Program-made: the position numbers and the translations under genes
The notes under the pieces: model-generated
What the model saw: only the letters and a program-made list of their open reading frames with translations
The model's database searches: none
What the model was told of the DNA's origin: nothing
Assembly (NCBI RefSeq): GCF_040807025.1
Contig: NC_090968.1
Span: 7,863,906 to 7,927,905, forward strand
DNA length: 64,000 nt
Direction: 5' to 3'
DNA from: Struthio camelus
Taxonomy: Eukaryota; Chordata; Aves; Struthioniformes; Struthionidae
Shown here: positions 25,013 through 60,169 of the stretch, one piece after another
How positions within the stretch are numbered: position 1 is the stretch's first letter
How the letters are laid out: every line of letters starts with the position of its first letter

Positions 25013-26161
25013 TTCTGCTGGCTGGGCAATGGGACTCATTGCTGAAGTTTAGTTGATCTATACTAAGGTTTGTTTGAGGACATCATGGATGACCTCTTTG
25101 AGGCCCATTTGCAAGTTGGTAGATAGAAAGACATGGACTGCTTCCTAGAAGATTCAAAGTTGATATTTACGGTACCCATTTGAGGAAGTGATGAGGAGCC
25201 TTACCTAATCCCTTTCTCATATTTATTTATTGTTTAAGCTTCTCTGTTTGATTAAAGGCTGTGCTAATAGATCATCAGAGAGCGGCTTAAAACTGTGAGA
25301 GCAAACACTTATGTGTTGAGTTTCCCAAGTACGACAGACCAGCTTTCCAGCTAAGATGATGGATTGATACTGACGCTAAACTCCCTTTGTAGCCTTAGCG
25401 TCAGCTTTTCCCTTTGTAAAATAGTAGTCACACCTGCTTTCTCTCACTTTATAAAATAATTAGACAAGAGAAGATATTTTCTTAAGAGGCCTAACTCCTA
25501 GTGGGTGTCTAAACACCACTTAGCGTTGCATGGCAATTGCATTGCAAGTAAGCAGTGTTTGTTCAATGTTAATTATTGAGATTCTGGTTAATGGTGTCTT
25601 GGTTATGCCTGTCTTTTTTGCCGTTAAAGGATAAATCCAGCTGTGTATAATGTGACTTGATCTTTAGTTGTGCATGTAAATCTAGCAGGCCTGAGACTGC
25701 TGTCATTACACTGGCCCTTTGTTCTGCTCTGCTGCACTAAAGAGAGCCTTTGCTTTATCATATCACATGATAATACATGGAAGTGTAATAGTCAAAATTG
25801 TGCTGACTTTTTGCAGATAGAGCCACTATTATGAGTTTTACCTATTCCATATTTATTTAAATATTTAGTTCTTGTCAGGAGGAAAAGCCAACTAGAAGAA
25901 CAGAATATCCTAACAGGCCTGCCATCCTGAATTTGCTGAGAGAGCTTAAGCTTCTCTTAAGCTCTGCTGATGAATCAGTTCCAAACCGAACAAGCAAGTG
26001 GTATATTGACATGGAAATTGGCAGCCCAGGCATACAGCTTTGCTATTCCTGTTGGTGTCAAGCTGAAACCACCCTAAATAACCAAAGTAGACTGGCATAA
26101 GAGCAAGCTTAATCCAGATTGCAATGTCTTCCAAATTTGCAGCCAAATAAGAAATAGCACT

Positions 26162-26167
26162 TTTATT
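26162..26167 (-). promoter_or_regulatory. PLAT: Distal candidate PLAT poly(A) signal
   Basis: AATAAA on the minus strand about 1.1 kb after the PLAT stop. An alternative or additional end to the proximal signal at 26997. Confidence 0.35.
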
Positions 26168-26996
26168 AACAAATCCATTGTTATGTTAGGAAAAGTACAG
26201 GTCTAAAGTTAGAGGGTGAATGTAGATTTTGATGTTTTAGTGGACAAAAAGTTTAGACCTGTCAGTTGTTCTTGCAGTGGTAGAAATTTTACTATTAAAC
26301 AAGAATAAAAATAAAACCTAACAACAAACAAGCATAGAAAGCTTAAAATATCTGCATAGCATAAGATCATCTTTCAGAACTGTGTAGATAAATACATATA
26401 AAAAGTGGTGTTGCAGTACGTTTGTGAGAGGGATATCACACAAATGTGTTCTTTTTGCTTTGTGAGACCCAAATGGAAACAGCCTATGCTAGAATGAGCC
26501 CAGACAATAGCCAGAATGAGCCAAAGTAAAGGCTCAAACTCGGAGCTCCTGTGAAGGGTTCTCCTCACTGCAGACAGCTGTATTTTGGGTAAGAAAATAC
26601 ATGTCTTCCTATCGCATATGTCTTAATGCATTCATGTTGTTGTTGCTGCACATGAGACGGTTTCTAGCCCCTTGTCCAAAGGGAGATAGTTTTCTCTGTC
26701 CCCTGCCTTAAATGCTAGGAAAAAATAGCCTTTTTGCCCAAGGAGATGGGATGGGGAAGGGTTTTGTGGGAATGAATTTAAACAATAACCAATTCTCTTC
26801 GTGCCCTAGGGCCATGTTCTGGAAGACCTATGCCTGTGTGTTTCTGAACACTTCACAGTGTTCAAGTTTTGTCTCTTCTGCTCTTAGAGAGGGAGAAAAA
26901 AGTTTCAAGAAATTAAACGTGTCCACTCTGCCTTTAGTTTACCCACATTCCCAAAACAACATAGCTGCTCATGGGATGCATGGCATTCTGTCTTGG

Positions 26997-27002
26997 TTTA
27001 TT
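26997..27002 (-). promoter_or_regulatory. PLAT: Proximal candidate PLAT poly(A) signal
   Basis: AATAAA on the minus strand 278 nt after the stop. A G/T-rich stretch (TATGTTGTTTTGGG) follows within about 35-55 nt. Confidence 0.55.
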
Positions 27003-27279
27003 CTCTCAGGCCAAAATTTATTTGTAATTGTACCATGTGATTTGATGACAGGAAAAAAGCTTGTGGGGTAGGGCAGATAGGGCAGGATGGGAAACGTAGA
27101 TTCTGATAACTGGTAATGAGGAAAGGAAAGTAATTCGAGAATGTGCCCTTCACACGCATTGCGGTGTGCCTGCCTCTTACTGAAAGTCATAAGCATCTGC
27201 ACAAGTGGGAGGCCCTGTGAGCAGCCTTAGTGCATCTGAGCGCATGGCCATGAGATTTTGGAGAGTTTGTTTTTCTTCC

Positions 27280-35919
<8,640 letters not shown>

Positions 35920-35957
35920 TCTGTGTGTTTTCCACATCACCTCCAGATCTCAATTAT

Positions 35958-38900
35958 CTGTAGAGACAAAAGGAAAAAGGTGACATTGAACAAAGAAGGT
36001 GTTTTGCAGTAAGAGTGGAGTTCCAGGTTGTGAATTTAAATAAGGGTTTTGAAAGGTGAAACTATTCTTTTTACAAGAGTTGGTTAAATCCACTTTCCAC
36101 TCTGCAGTTATTAGTCACTGCATCTAGCAGTCCTGGTGTCCCTGAGCAGGGGAGAAACTGCCAGGTTGGACCTATATGTGCTTCTACCTGATATATGTAG
36201 AAACTCTACAACCTGAAGCATGCCCTTCTGGGTCTAGGGGAAAACTCATACAGCGTTTCCAGGGGAGCAGCACTGGCAGAAGGAAATTCCAAATCCATTT
36301 TCCCAGGGTTGCTGGAAGTCAACAATACTGTGTCCAATATTAGAGAACTAGACTTGTCTGATGAAGGAGTGTAACGCTGACTGGAAAGTGTAAATTGAGA
36401 TTCAGCTCACTGAGGCCCACTCAGAGATCTCTCCCAGGGCAACAATCTGCTAAGGGTCAGTCTGTGATGACAGTGGTTTGAAAGGATTTGCGTTTTATGC
36501 ACAGGTACCGTCTTTGGGTAAGAATGAGGACTTGTGCCTCCTGCAGACGGTCTCACTGGCACTTGATGGGTGAGTTAGCAAGAAGGAGACTATGATGGGG
36601 ACCATGCAGGGACAGCACTGCTATGTATTTGTTTTTCAATGTTCCTGTATCTTCTCCCTGTTTTCCCTGGCTGAGCTTTTAATTTCCGCTGTTGTAGTAT
36701 GGTTTTGCTGAAAACCAAGAGTGTGATAGTTGGCTGGGAAGCTAGCTTTTGGTCTGGCACTCTCATTTATTCGTTACAGCGTTTCTTTCCTTGTGTCACT
36801 TCTCTGCAGTCACAACTACCTCTTATTCCTTTTAATCCCTTCAGCAGCTTTACACTTCAGACAAAGCCCTTTGCCATTCCGCGTAAAGAATTTCTGCTTC
36901 CTCCAGACAGATTTACATATTCTGTCCCACAGCAGTAGTCCTGGGAGAGAGCCCACAATGGTCTCTCCTGTGGGAGATCACCATCTGCTGTGAAGTGGCT
37001 GGCATTAAGGATGAATCTGGATCTCTGCCTCTGTTCATCTCATGTGCTTTGAAAATCTCTTTCTCTCTTTCCTCATCAGACCTTGATTTCCTACCTGGCA
37101 AAGTTCCTGCTCTGACCTGACTTACCACAAATAGCTATAGGAAGGGCACTTAGGTACTGTGATCAGTCTGTATTTCTTCTCTCTGTAGCAAAATATATTT
37201 CTAGCTGGCTTTGAGTGGGCAGTTTCTTGGCAGAAGCATGAGTTTAGATCTCTGTAACCACTGACTGCAGGGAGACATGTACCATCTTGTACTCCAGTTT
37301 CCCTTCCCCCGGTTTGTCTCCTGACAAAGGAGGAAAACAAGTGGTTTCTTTCACTGGAGCAGATAAGATTTGTAGAAGTGCATACTGGTTTAGGGCAGTT
37401 GCTAGGTAGAGAAAAATTCTGAGCACCAGGAGGTGGAGGGGCGTGTTTTCATAATGCAGCTTCAGTCCTGTGCAGATAAAATAGTTTATGGCTGAAATTA
37501 AGCAACAAATCTTTTCCCCTAGTTGGACCAGAAAACATTTCTCTTCCTAATACCTGAAAAATGCATGAATATAAGAGACAAAGGCCGTGAAGGGCTCTCT
37601 GAGGTGGTCTGTTGCCTACGAGGGAAGTGTGCTTTGTTATGGGCTTCTGGCTCCTCTGTTAATCCCTGTAGAAAATTCCCTGAAAAAAATCTATTTTGTC
37701 CTTTCATTTATCTTGATGACCTTAGAGTAACTGTAAAAGATCAGGAAAATGGATGTACGTAAGAGAACTCCAGTAAAGCCTGGATTCTAGCTAGATTCTA
37801 GTTCTAGTTTCTATATAGAAACACTGCTGAATTTGAGAACTTAAAGTTGTATTGGGACATTAATGGGACTCTGTGAGTGTGTGTGTGTGTCTGTGTGGAT
37901 GTTGTTTATGGCAAAATATAAATCGGTAAGAGGGATGCAAATTATTATACAGTACCAAATGTATAGAAACTTAGTGCCTTAGGAGCTTTATAGAAACATG
38001 GTGTTAAATAGCAAGGACCAGAGAATCTATGAAAAGCTGGGAAGGTATTTTCAATTTTCACATTTGAGTAAAAGATTTTAAGGACGGGAGTTAGCATTAT
38101 TATCTAATCTGAATTCTTATAATAAGACAAAAAATGTTATCAGGGGTTTCCTGATTTAGGCCCATATTTTCCTCAAACAGTGTTAGTTACTCCTGCATGC
38201 AGTAACAGTACCTGTTTTTACAGTTGAACAAGACAATGTTCACCAGGGTGAACAGATCATTAGCTTGATACTCTGTAGCAGCCAGGACTGCTGCTGCAGC
38301 CAGTCTAGATAGCTGAGATGGTGAATGACTAGAGTGTGATGTAGATGGGAACATCACTGTTTTCAGCAAGTCCAGCACCAGAAGGTGCATCTTCTGGTGC
38401 TTCATTTAAAGGTATTATGGCTCCTATACACAGCAGGAGCTGGGGATGAGGCAGAGCAGCAGGCAAGAAGGTCTCAATTCTGTTTCTACTCCCAGTCTCT
38501 AGAATTGCTCGGCAGTTACAAATCTTTGACATAATATTCAGGTGCTCTCTCCCACGTTCTTGGCTTTTTACCATCTACGTGATATGCTCCTTAAGCAAGT
38601 AGAAAGCTAACCCAAACAATTATTTGAGAACTACTACTTTCAAAAATTAGGAGTTCGGGTCTGTTTACATGAAGCCAGAGAAGGCAGCTGGATAATAGCT
38701 TGGTAAATTGGAATGCAACGGATGAATTAGTCATAAGTTGGGATCAAAGGCTAAAAAGGGAGAGAGAATTAAGTTGTCTTTTTTTAAGGGCTTGCTCAAA
38801 GAAAAAGCAAAAGATACAAATGTTCCAGTCTCTGAAGCAGAAGTGGGAGTAGACCAGGATCATTTAGGCCGTCATCTCATGTTTAGCTCACGCAAAGGGG

Positions 38901-41698
38901 AGGCTAAATTGCAAGTCAGACTAAAGATTCATGGAAACAGCTTCTGAGATGCTTAATTATTGCAAGTTTTATCTTTGGGCCACATCTTGATGGTGAAATC
39001 TGTATAATTCAGACCCTCTCTGAGGGATGCGTATAAGTTTGCAGATTTAGTATGAGTCCCCATATATTTTTGAGCCCCTTCTCACCTCTTAGGAATCATC
39101 TTGCATTGTATAGCAAGCCCCTTTTAAATGGTATAAGGATAGTGTTTTTCAAGTAGGCATTACTTCACAGGACTGTTCTAGCTGAATCTGAACTAAATCA
39201 GTGAAGTTCCTGAAGATGCAGTGCAAGATCTAAACTGTTTCTCAGAAGTCACTTGGTTGCTGCTGTTATCCTCAATTCCTGCAGCTGTTGCCCATTACCA
39301 GAGCTATGCGCGGACATGTTCTGAATCCCACAGCTGCAAGGTTTTCAATTGCTCTTCGTTAGTACCACTGGTTATTTTTGCTGCCATCTGTGAGGGAGGC
39401 TGGAATCTCTCACTGACAGCTTTAAGAATGAGATTCTGCTAGCTAAGACCTCTTTAAGGAAAGATTCATTAAATGACACTCAAATTTGAGAGGAACTGTT
39501 TTGTTAGAATTTCTCTCTGGGAAGCACCATAAAGAACTGTTGAGACCTTGTTTCTGAGGTACACATTAAGATACCCAAAATAAGTCAACATTGGTGAAGT
39601 CTGAATTTATCTATTTATTTATTTTTGCAGGACAGAGTGGCAAAGCCAGCCTATCTAATATCTTGGAGGGAGTCCAAGATGACTGAAACCAGTGGGAACT
39701 ATAGCTAGTTTTAGGGGGGGGGGGGAACCCCTGCTTTCACCAAAAAAAAAAAAAAAAAAAAAGAAAAGAAAAAAGAAAAGTCTTAGAGACTGAAAGGAGA
39801 AATCCCTATTTGAAAAGCACCTGAGTGACTTGGAATAAGAACTGAATGTTATAATCAAGTTTATCCCGTATAGTCTGCTGCACAAGCACGTTCTAATCTT
39901 ATGCTGTTGTGTGCTTATACTGCAGAATGCTACAGCTTGTGTTGCTGCAGTTACCATGCGTCAAATACTGCATCCTTTCCTCCGCTTAATTTTGCTGCCC
40001 CAGTTCAGGCTAGCTGGTATTATAATGCTACAACCTTTCCACCCTCCTCTCTCCTCCCATGCCTGTCCATCCATTTGTGGCTGGCGTCCCAGTATACATG
40101 GAAAGTTGGTAACATCTGTTGACAGCTGTATCTTTCTAGTCTCATCTTTGGGAAAGGTAGAACCTATGCCAGACAACTGAAATGTTTTGAACGATAAGCC
40201 CTATCAAACTGACACCATATGGCTGTTTGAAAAATACTGTGTTTACAAGACTGCAAGCAGAAACCTACTAGCAATACTCTTTCTTATAGAGCTCTGCTAA
40301 ACAGTCTGTGCCTGCTGCTCTGACCCTTTGCTTCCTCTTTGATGGAGAAATAATCCAGCAAAAAGTCTTTGATTCTATACTTTCAGGTATATTAGGGCAT
40401 AAAGGCATATGATACCCTGAATGTATAGTGGCTGTTACACTTAATTCTTTTGGAATTCAACATGAATTAGAAGCTGCTTGTTTTGTTCATAATTAGACTT
40501 TGAGCAAGCATGTGTGTAATAAGGAAATAGTTTCCTTAACAAGAGAAACAGACAGAAGGGGGAAATGGAGCTGAGGAGGATGAATTTGGAGGTTTGGCTA
40601 AAATATGTTTTAAAAATGGATCAAGATTTTAAAGGATGGAGTGAATTGCTACAGTGAATGCCTAGGCCTTGTAGTGAGAGCTTTCTACTCTTAGAAGAGC
40701 CAGTGCTATACAAATCTTTTTCCTATTGACCTTTATGTTAGCCAACACGTAGGGGAGTAAGCTGAACAAACATACTGCAACCAATACGCTATAGCATTTT
40801 ACTGGAGATGGTTTATTCCATGCTAATCAAGCAGACCAGCAACTCATGAGATGCCACACATGGTACAAGGATTGAGTTAGTAGCATATAACTCGGTACAG
40901 GCATGGAATCAACCTGATAAGGAATGCTGCAGATGCATTACCTCTGCTGAAGCATCATCAGCAAGGATACTTTAAATCTCAAGTTTTAACTCTTAATGAT
41001 TTTATTTTTAGTAACAGCCTTTCTCAGCAGCAAGGATATGAGTGTTATCTTACAGATGTAGAAAAAGAACTTAAAAAAAACCCCAAACGAACAGCATCTT
41101 ACCAAGGTCACACAAAAGTCATTAGTAGAACAGAGATTAAAAACAGCTCCCCCTAAATCCCTCCCCTGCAGTGACCCAGATCTGTCCATTAGAGAATACT
41201 GCTTTGATTCTGAATCTACAGCACTAATGGTTTTCTTCCTGATGGACCACTATCTTGAATTAGTTCAAATAAAGGATTGCAGATCCTTTCTGTCTTTTCC
41301 TGCCTTCTGGAGAAAGTGTTGCTATATCCGTTTTCTGAACTGAGCAGAAGATATTTGGACTCTTTACTATTTCCCTTTAAAGGATGACAGCGGACAAACC
41401 TTTCCTTTTGGAGAAAAGAAATAAAAGAAATAGTAAGAGTCTGAAGTCTTTGAAGGCATTGGAGGAAATGACTATTTCAAAGTCCGGCTTCCTTTTGGGA
41501 ATCACTCTCAATATTTCCTGTGGTTTTGGCTGCATTTGAAAGGAGGGTTTTCAGAGAGAACTGAAGAAGACTCGCCCTCCTCCTCTCTGTCCCTCCATTA
41601 TCCTGGTTGGGAGCCTAGGGAGAAATGCATAGTCTGATCTCCTCCCAGGAAGACAATAAATAATCCTTTCACAGCTGGCTCTCCGGGTCTCTCCTTAC
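35958..41698 (-). other. PLAT: Probable PLAT intron 1
   Basis: About 5.7 kb with no coding frame I can assign. Contains a G12 run followed by an A-rich tract near 39714-39780. The extent depends on the tentative first exon at 41699. Confidence 0.4.
39714..39779. repeat. (G)12 and A-rich tract
   Basis: Twelve G, then after about 15 bases a 20-plus A run grading into GAAAA repeats. Confidence 0.85.
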
Positions 41699-41838
41699 CA
41701 TCAGGACGTTTGTTTACAAGCCTTCTTTGATATGAAGTTCTTTTGCTAAATTTTCTCTGTGCAGGAGACTCCTCCCTGCTAACTGGTCAGAGCCTGAGGC
41801 TGTCAGCCCTTTCCATGGAATAGCTTGCTGAGGCTTTC
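41699..41838 (-). other. PLAT: Tentative PLAT non-coding exon 1 and promoter
   Basis: A strong minus-strand donor (GATG|GTAAGGAG) ends at 41699, and a TATA-like ATTTAAAG lies about 170 bp upstream near 41870. No sequence similarity to a known PLAT leader was established, so both the assignment and the 5' edge are guesses. Confidence 0.25.
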
Positions 41839-42274
41839 TTGAAACAACTGAAAACTAGCAGCTTTAAATCTCCTCAGACGCTGAAAGGCAATAGCTCAGT
41901 GTAATGCCACTAAAGCACCATGATATTTAATTATTAAATAATAATGTTTAGTAGTATTTAATAACAATGCCATTGATGTTGAAAATGGGAAATACGCGTT
42001 TTGAAACAGGTGCAGAGTAGCACATACCTTTTGACTTTTCTTCTTCTGTATTCTGCTGATGATTTCCTTTACAGACCAGTCTGGTTATGTGTTTTCTGCG
42101 TCTCAGCTCTGATCTCTCTGAACAGCTCCTATCCTACTTAAAACTCTACTCAAGGGGGTGGAGACTGAAGAGGGCGGTAGGGCAAACTTTTTTTTATTTT
42201 TTTCTTCTTCCAGAGGGAAGATATTGGGCAGGCTGTGGGGATGACCTAGGACAGGGTGGCTTGCATCCATTGTA

Positions 42275-42298
42275 TTTTTTTTTTTTGGGGGGGGGGGG
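42275..42298. repeat. (T)12(G)12 tract
   Basis: A block of twelve T directly joined to twelve G. Confidence 0.9.
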
Positions 42299-44085
42299 AG
42301 GTACAGGATAGGAAGAAAGGTTGCTTGCTGAAGTAGTAGGGCATATTGAATTTTACAGCCAACTGGTTTTGTTCATTCTTTATTCCAGTCAGAGTGCAGA
42401 TTCAGTCCTTAGAACAATTTTTCTACCTGTTTAACATCTTAAGGTTCAGGAAGAGGGAGAGTAGTATGTATCCCTTATAAAGAACTGTTTCTTCATGCTT
42501 TTAGGAACATGAGGGGAGAAATGCCCAAGCAGCGCCCCAGTGAATGCACGAATATATTATTTCTAACGTGATCAGAGGTCTGCAACTTGTAGGCTTTGTC
42601 TTAAACCTGAGGAGCTCCCATTTCAAGCAGGAGCATGATGTGCTGTGTCCGAATGATATCTGTTGAGAATTTTTGGCCTGATCTCTAAGTGGAGCAGAGC
42701 ATGCCATGAGCAGTGCCACTTGGAGATGAAATTGTCAGTGGAGCCCTCAAGTTCCATGCAGACAGTGAGCAAAACTGCTAAGAATCCTTAACTAGAAATG
42801 AGGAATATCATGGTAAGGACCAAAGGGTTAAAGGTTTATTGCTTAGAAAGTGATAGTCTACTTACCAGCATACAGTACGCAATATCAAAGTGTGGCAGAC
42901 AAATACAAATGATCAGTTTTAGATCTGAACTTAGGGCTGGGATATGACAAGTATCAGTGATGTAGTGGTTACAGTAACAGATGTGTGCTAACTTTTAGGA
43001 ACTGATTCGCTAGCAATGAGGTTCCTGATACAATTTAGTGTAAGCACTGACATAAGAAATAGCTCGTGAGGGACTTTCACTTTCAGGAAATAGCTGCACA
43101 AGAGTCCCCTGTTGGGAAACTCGGCAAGGGTTATTAAGCACAATGGCAAAAGGAAACACTGGTGACCCTGAATGATTCTCTCTTCTCTGTGTGGAAATCT
43201 ATGTCAGAATTTATAACTTGTTTCTCTGAGAGTCACAATGCAAGCAGTAACGTAACTGCCATGAAACTGATTTAGGGACACCTGGTTATTGACTGTTACC
43301 ACAGGGAACTCCTGGTTGTTGAGGAAAAAGGTGATTGGACGCTGCAGAGAGAACAGGTGCTAATTTGTGTTATTTATAAAGATTCCAATTATTTGCTACT
43401 GGACTTCTAGATTAAAGATGCCAACAAAGTGGTGGTTGGGGACAGGATTCAAAAAGTTATTTTATTTCCTGGCTTTTCACAGCTCGTGTTTAAGGACACT
43501 TCCTGTAAAAAGATTTTTCTGCAGCTGACTAGAGAGCGTGGTATAAGTGTCATTTGTAGTGCTTAACATACTTTAGGAAAGCCAGCAGTAAGCGTCTCCT
43601 GCTTCAACATAACAGCCACCATCTCCTGGCTTACCTCTAAGCTGCTCCTCTCTCAGGACAGGGTTTCTGCAGGCTACCGTGTTAGTGATGAAGTGTGGAG
43701 CCTAGTCTGTCAGGATGTTGTCTGGGCGCTCTTCATCAAGAATGCAACTGTTCAAATGCTTTGTGGATCCTCTACATTCAGTTCCATACCAGCTGCAAAC
43801 TCCAGGGCATGTAGGAGGTCTGGAGGGGACTCGGGACAACTTTGGTTCAGGCTGTACGTTGCCTAACTATAACTACCATAACATCTTTACTAAATACATA
43901 TCAAACCTGGAAATTGGAAGGTTGGGGTCGGGTCTATTTAACAACATTAAAAGATGCTAAGTTGAGAACTTTAATCTCTAGAGAAAAGTTTAATCTGCTA
44001 TGCCTTTTTCCGGTAGTGTGCATAGCTCTTGGTGAAGGGCTCAGGTGATCTCTGGAGATGCTGAGAGCACTGGAATTCATGTTTT

Positions 44086-44100
44086 GGGGGGGGGGGGGGG
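44086..44100. repeat. (G)15 run
   Basis: Fifteen G, with a second G-rich patch (TTTTGGGGGGGAG) ten bases on. Confidence 0.9.
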
Positions 44101-44970
44101 TGCCTTTTGGGGGGGAGTTGTTTTTTGTTTTTCTTCACAGACAGTATTACTTCACATGTATATGTGCTATCCTCATCACAGTAAAGACTGCATCAACAGT
44201 TTCATCTCTCTGTGACAGACCAATGTTGAGGTTGCTTCCCTTTGCATGGTTGTCCATACTAATAATTAGGATTAGATTGATATTTTAAAAACAAGTAATT
44301 GTCACCTATGGTAGACAGCTAAATACCTTTAAAAATCAGTTTTAAGTGTCCAAATGCAGACAGTCCTAAATCCAACTTGTTACTTGTCTTACGTAGAAGA
44401 CCTATAAACTGTTCCAGCTTTATTTTTATTATTAAGTGGTAGAGAGTACATTCAGAGGTGCCCAGACTGGATGTAAATCTAATTGTGCTTCTTCGAATAT
44501 CCCATTATAAACGTGTACGTCAGCATATCAAACCAAGCATAACACGGTCCTGCTCCAAAGAGCTGCCTGTCGCCCTCCGCTCTCTCTAGAGAGGAAGGTG
44601 CATGCTCACTGCTGAAGCAACTGTGTGTCAGAGACTGCACCCTCCTGAAGAAGGGTGCTGCTCTTAGCCATATCTTTCTGCATTAGCTTTGTATCTTAAA
44701 TGATATTTATGAAACCGTTCGGTGTAGAAATCTGTGTCCCAGGATAATGATATGTGATGGATGAGTGAGACATTGAAACTAGGGTAGCAGGAGATAGGTA
44801 TCTGCATGAGTGGCAGATAGGTATCTGACAAGACGGACTCTAGAGTGTTAGGTTCTCTCATGCGTATAGCTCTCAGTGAATTGCAATACTGCTTATTGCT
44901 AAATGCGTTAAACAATAGTATTATGGGGTTGGATGTTTTCTTTGGAGCTGGGCTTTTCGGGGTTGTTGGA

Positions 44971-44991
44971 GTGTGTGTGTGTGTGTGTGTT
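44971..44991. repeat. (GT)10 microsatellite
   Basis: Ten GT units, the only dinucleotide repeat of this length in the window. Confidence 0.9.
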
Positions 44992-47690
44992 TGCAGCATG
45001 CAGAGTTTGGGCACAAGGCAGTAAAGAGAGCAGCGCTCCAGGCAGCTTAAGTTCAAGAGCCCCCTCTGTTGCACGTTTGCTGGAACCTCTCTACCAATGT
45101 AGATATAAAATGAAGCCATTTTCTGGTTTCATGGGGGAAAGTTCACTGTCTGCTAAGGTGAAAGAAGTATGTTGTGGTATGAATAAAGTATTTGCACAGA
45201 TCACTGCTTTATAGTCACTGTACCTCTGCCTTATACAAAATCCTCTTAGGGATTATTCTCAGCGTTACTTGAAGTACGTGCAAAAAGCTACTCAGATTCT
45301 GCCGTTGTTCTGCTTGTGACTAGGTCTGAATGTTTTGATGCACAGAAGTAATTTGATGAAGTGTTCTAGCAGTAAGGAGGATAGACTTTTTTGAAAATGG
45401 ATGCTACTGGCAGGGACGCCAGTTGCCTGCATTCTCTAGAGATGGACTTTTGGTAACAAAACCTCAATAACCATGTCAGAAGTCTGTGCGTCCCCCTTCT
45501 GGCAATCCTTTGCTGCCATAGCTGTGGAGGATTTCTGGCACTCTCTTTGGGCAGCAGCTTTCCTGAGCAATCAGGATACGGAATGTGCTTTTGTCCTGGA
45601 AGGTATGTGTTGAGCAGCTGATCTTGACTGTCTTCTTTCAGTGCAGTGACTGCCAAACCTCCGTCTCCTCTCGTAGGATGTATTGATGCATTTCTGTCCT
45701 GATAAGTAAGTTCAGTCTAATGCCAGAAGCCAAGTTTATTGTGGTCACTTCACTCTGCACCTTCTCTGAGCTCTGTTATTTGAATAACAGTACTGTTTCA
45801 CCCTGTGCTGTCTTCTCCACCTAGGCTGGCCTCACTCTGATTAGTTACTAAGTCTTAGTTTTATAAATAAGTTTATAAATAAGCTTTATAAATATGTTGC
45901 TGAAAATGATTATCAGCAACAGCTCCTTATTCTCACATGGGTACTTGGTACTAGGTGAAGAGACTCTGTGCTTAACCAAGGACTTCCTGTCAGGCCACTA
46001 ACTGACACAGGAAGAGCATTGTTTTTTTTTTTCCTGAAGAGTTATGAGGCTGTAACAGGCTTTCTCTATGCCTTTCCTGAGTGGCAATCATCTAGTTTGA
46101 ACAGGAATTAGATGGGCAACTGGGAGACTGGTCATAGCTGTTCTGTAAAGACTTAATAGTCCAGGCATCAGTATCCTGATCTGACAGCTCTGCTTCTGAA
46201 TGTGTGAGCAAAATTCTGCTGTAGAAGCCTGGGTTAAGAGGAGGGTTGTAACCAGATCCGTAACTATTAAGGACACAGTGTGTCGTTGTCTTCCCATCCC
46301 ATGTACGCTGTGCTCTGATTCAGATCTACCTGTTTATCAGCAATTAGTAGCTTTTGTACCCAAGAAGAGCCTGAAAAATTGTTTAGAAAATGGGCTGCAG
46401 GCCATGTGCATAGTGGAGGCAAGATTCTTTGGAATCCTTAGTACAAAATGACCACACCTGAAAGAACAGTTGAAAAATTTGTCGAGTTTATGCCATTTAG
46501 CATAATGGCAAAGACTAGGGATTTGCTTGCATTGCAGTCTAAAAGTGGTATTGCAGCTCTTCACAAAACTAGTTCATAAGCATAAATAGTTTAGGTGTAC
46601 TGATAGTGCCTCATGACGTGTTGGATTGCGAATCCCCTCTAGATCCTTAGCTAAGTATTCTGGCAGCCTAGCAGGACTCTGAATATTCTTTGCTTTCATC
46701 CAGTTTCATCCAGCTAAATACTCATAGCTCAGACCTGTCATCTTCAGCTGGCGTTACACCCTCAGAATGTAATCCAGAGATGGTTGATCAAGCAGTTTGT
46801 ATTCTTCAGAATGCCTAAGCTCATCCAAACGTTTATAGTGAAGAAAGCTCTTTGTGTAACTGAGAAACAACGAACTGTTAATCCTTTTTCAAAGGAACAG
46901 CAATACAGAATAGGGCAGACTTTGGCATCGGATGCTCCCATACCGTTCCATCTTTGGTCTGCCTTCACTTTTACTTTCCCCCCTCCCTCTCAAAGAGGCT
47001 TAGCGCGCAGGAGCAGTTGTTCCTCCTGGGCAGCAGTTGCATTCCTTTTCCGTCAGACTGGCAGTTCCTTCCCCAACAGGCTCGCTCTTACTGTGCCCAG
47101 AACTCAGAGTAGTTAGCTCCTTCGAGGTAAGCACAGACCACTTAATCTTTTCTGGCTACAGTACAGGTGTCTCTTTGGAATTGCAGTTAGCTAAGAGAGG
47201 CCTCCAAGACTGGAAGCAATGGAGGAAGAAGTGCCGTGTGATGTGTTTGTTTAGCAGAAGCTGGCAACAGAACAGAGGTTATTGACAAGAGATAGGATAA
47301 ACTTTTGTACAAACACATTGAGTGGATTCAGCTGTCTAGCTGTGCCATGCTTGTGGTCTGCTGTTGGCCTACATTCCCTCCCCCAATGGCACAGCTGTGC
47401 TTGGTGGCCCTGGCAGCCTGCAGTGGATGTGACTGCCTGTGCTGCATGTCGAGCTGCATGCTTCCCTCCCTGTGCCACCATGCATGAGTTTGCAGTGGCA
47501 TTAAAGCACCTAACTTCACCCAACCCATAGCAAGTCGTCAGGAGAAAGCAATACCTAAAAATGATGTAATGCGCAGAATGGTACTTTGATTTGGGGTGGT
47601 GGGGGCTGAGATAAAATGTACATTTCAGTACCTTTAGCAGATTTTAATGAAGTTGTGGGAAGGAGACAGCTGCTCTGTCACTTTAGGTAA

Positions 47691-47949
47691 TTAAATAGCC
47701 CATGAGCTCTACTCCCCCTTTCCCCGAGTCCTCGACTTCAGACAGACGAGCAGACGCCACCGACCTCCGGGGGAACGAGGGGGCTCGCGGCGCCCCCCGG
47801 CGGCTCGCGGCGCCCCGCGCGGCTGCAGCGCGCCCGGCCCGCGGCCCCTTTCGGGGCGGGCGGCCGCACCACGTGCCCCTGGCGCCGGAAGCGGACGCAG
47901 CCGCGGCCCAGGCCCTGCGGAGCCGGAGCCGGAGCGCCGCGGCCCCGCC
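47691..47949 (+). promoter_or_regulatory. IKBKB: IKBKB CpG-island promoter and 5' UTR
   Basis: GC-rich, TATA-less DNA from about 47740 into intron 2. Motifs just upstream of the ATG are an Sp1 box GGGGCGGG (47853-47860), an E-box CACGTG (47870-47875) and an ETS site CCGGAAGC (47885-47892). Transcription probably starts near the ETS site, leaving a leader of roughly 50-100 nt. Confidence 0.7.

Positions 47950-60169
<12,220 letters not shown>

Larger units (their letters stand above)
23436..26161. other. Intergenic spacer between the AP3M2 and PLAT 3' ends
   Basis: About 2.7 kb between convergent genes. It contains a G20 run and a C18 run but no convincing coding frame or RNA gene. Confidence 0.7.
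41839..47690. other. Intergenic region between PLAT and IKBKB
   Basis: About 5.9 kb between divergent genes. It holds a T12-G12 tract, a G15 run and a GT microsatellite. No protein, tRNA or other RNA gene was recognised. Confidence 0.6.

Noticed and set aside
36699-36993. Two overlapping plus-strand frames of 79 and 87 codons
   Set aside because: No splice context, no homology, and composition like ordinary intergenic DNA.
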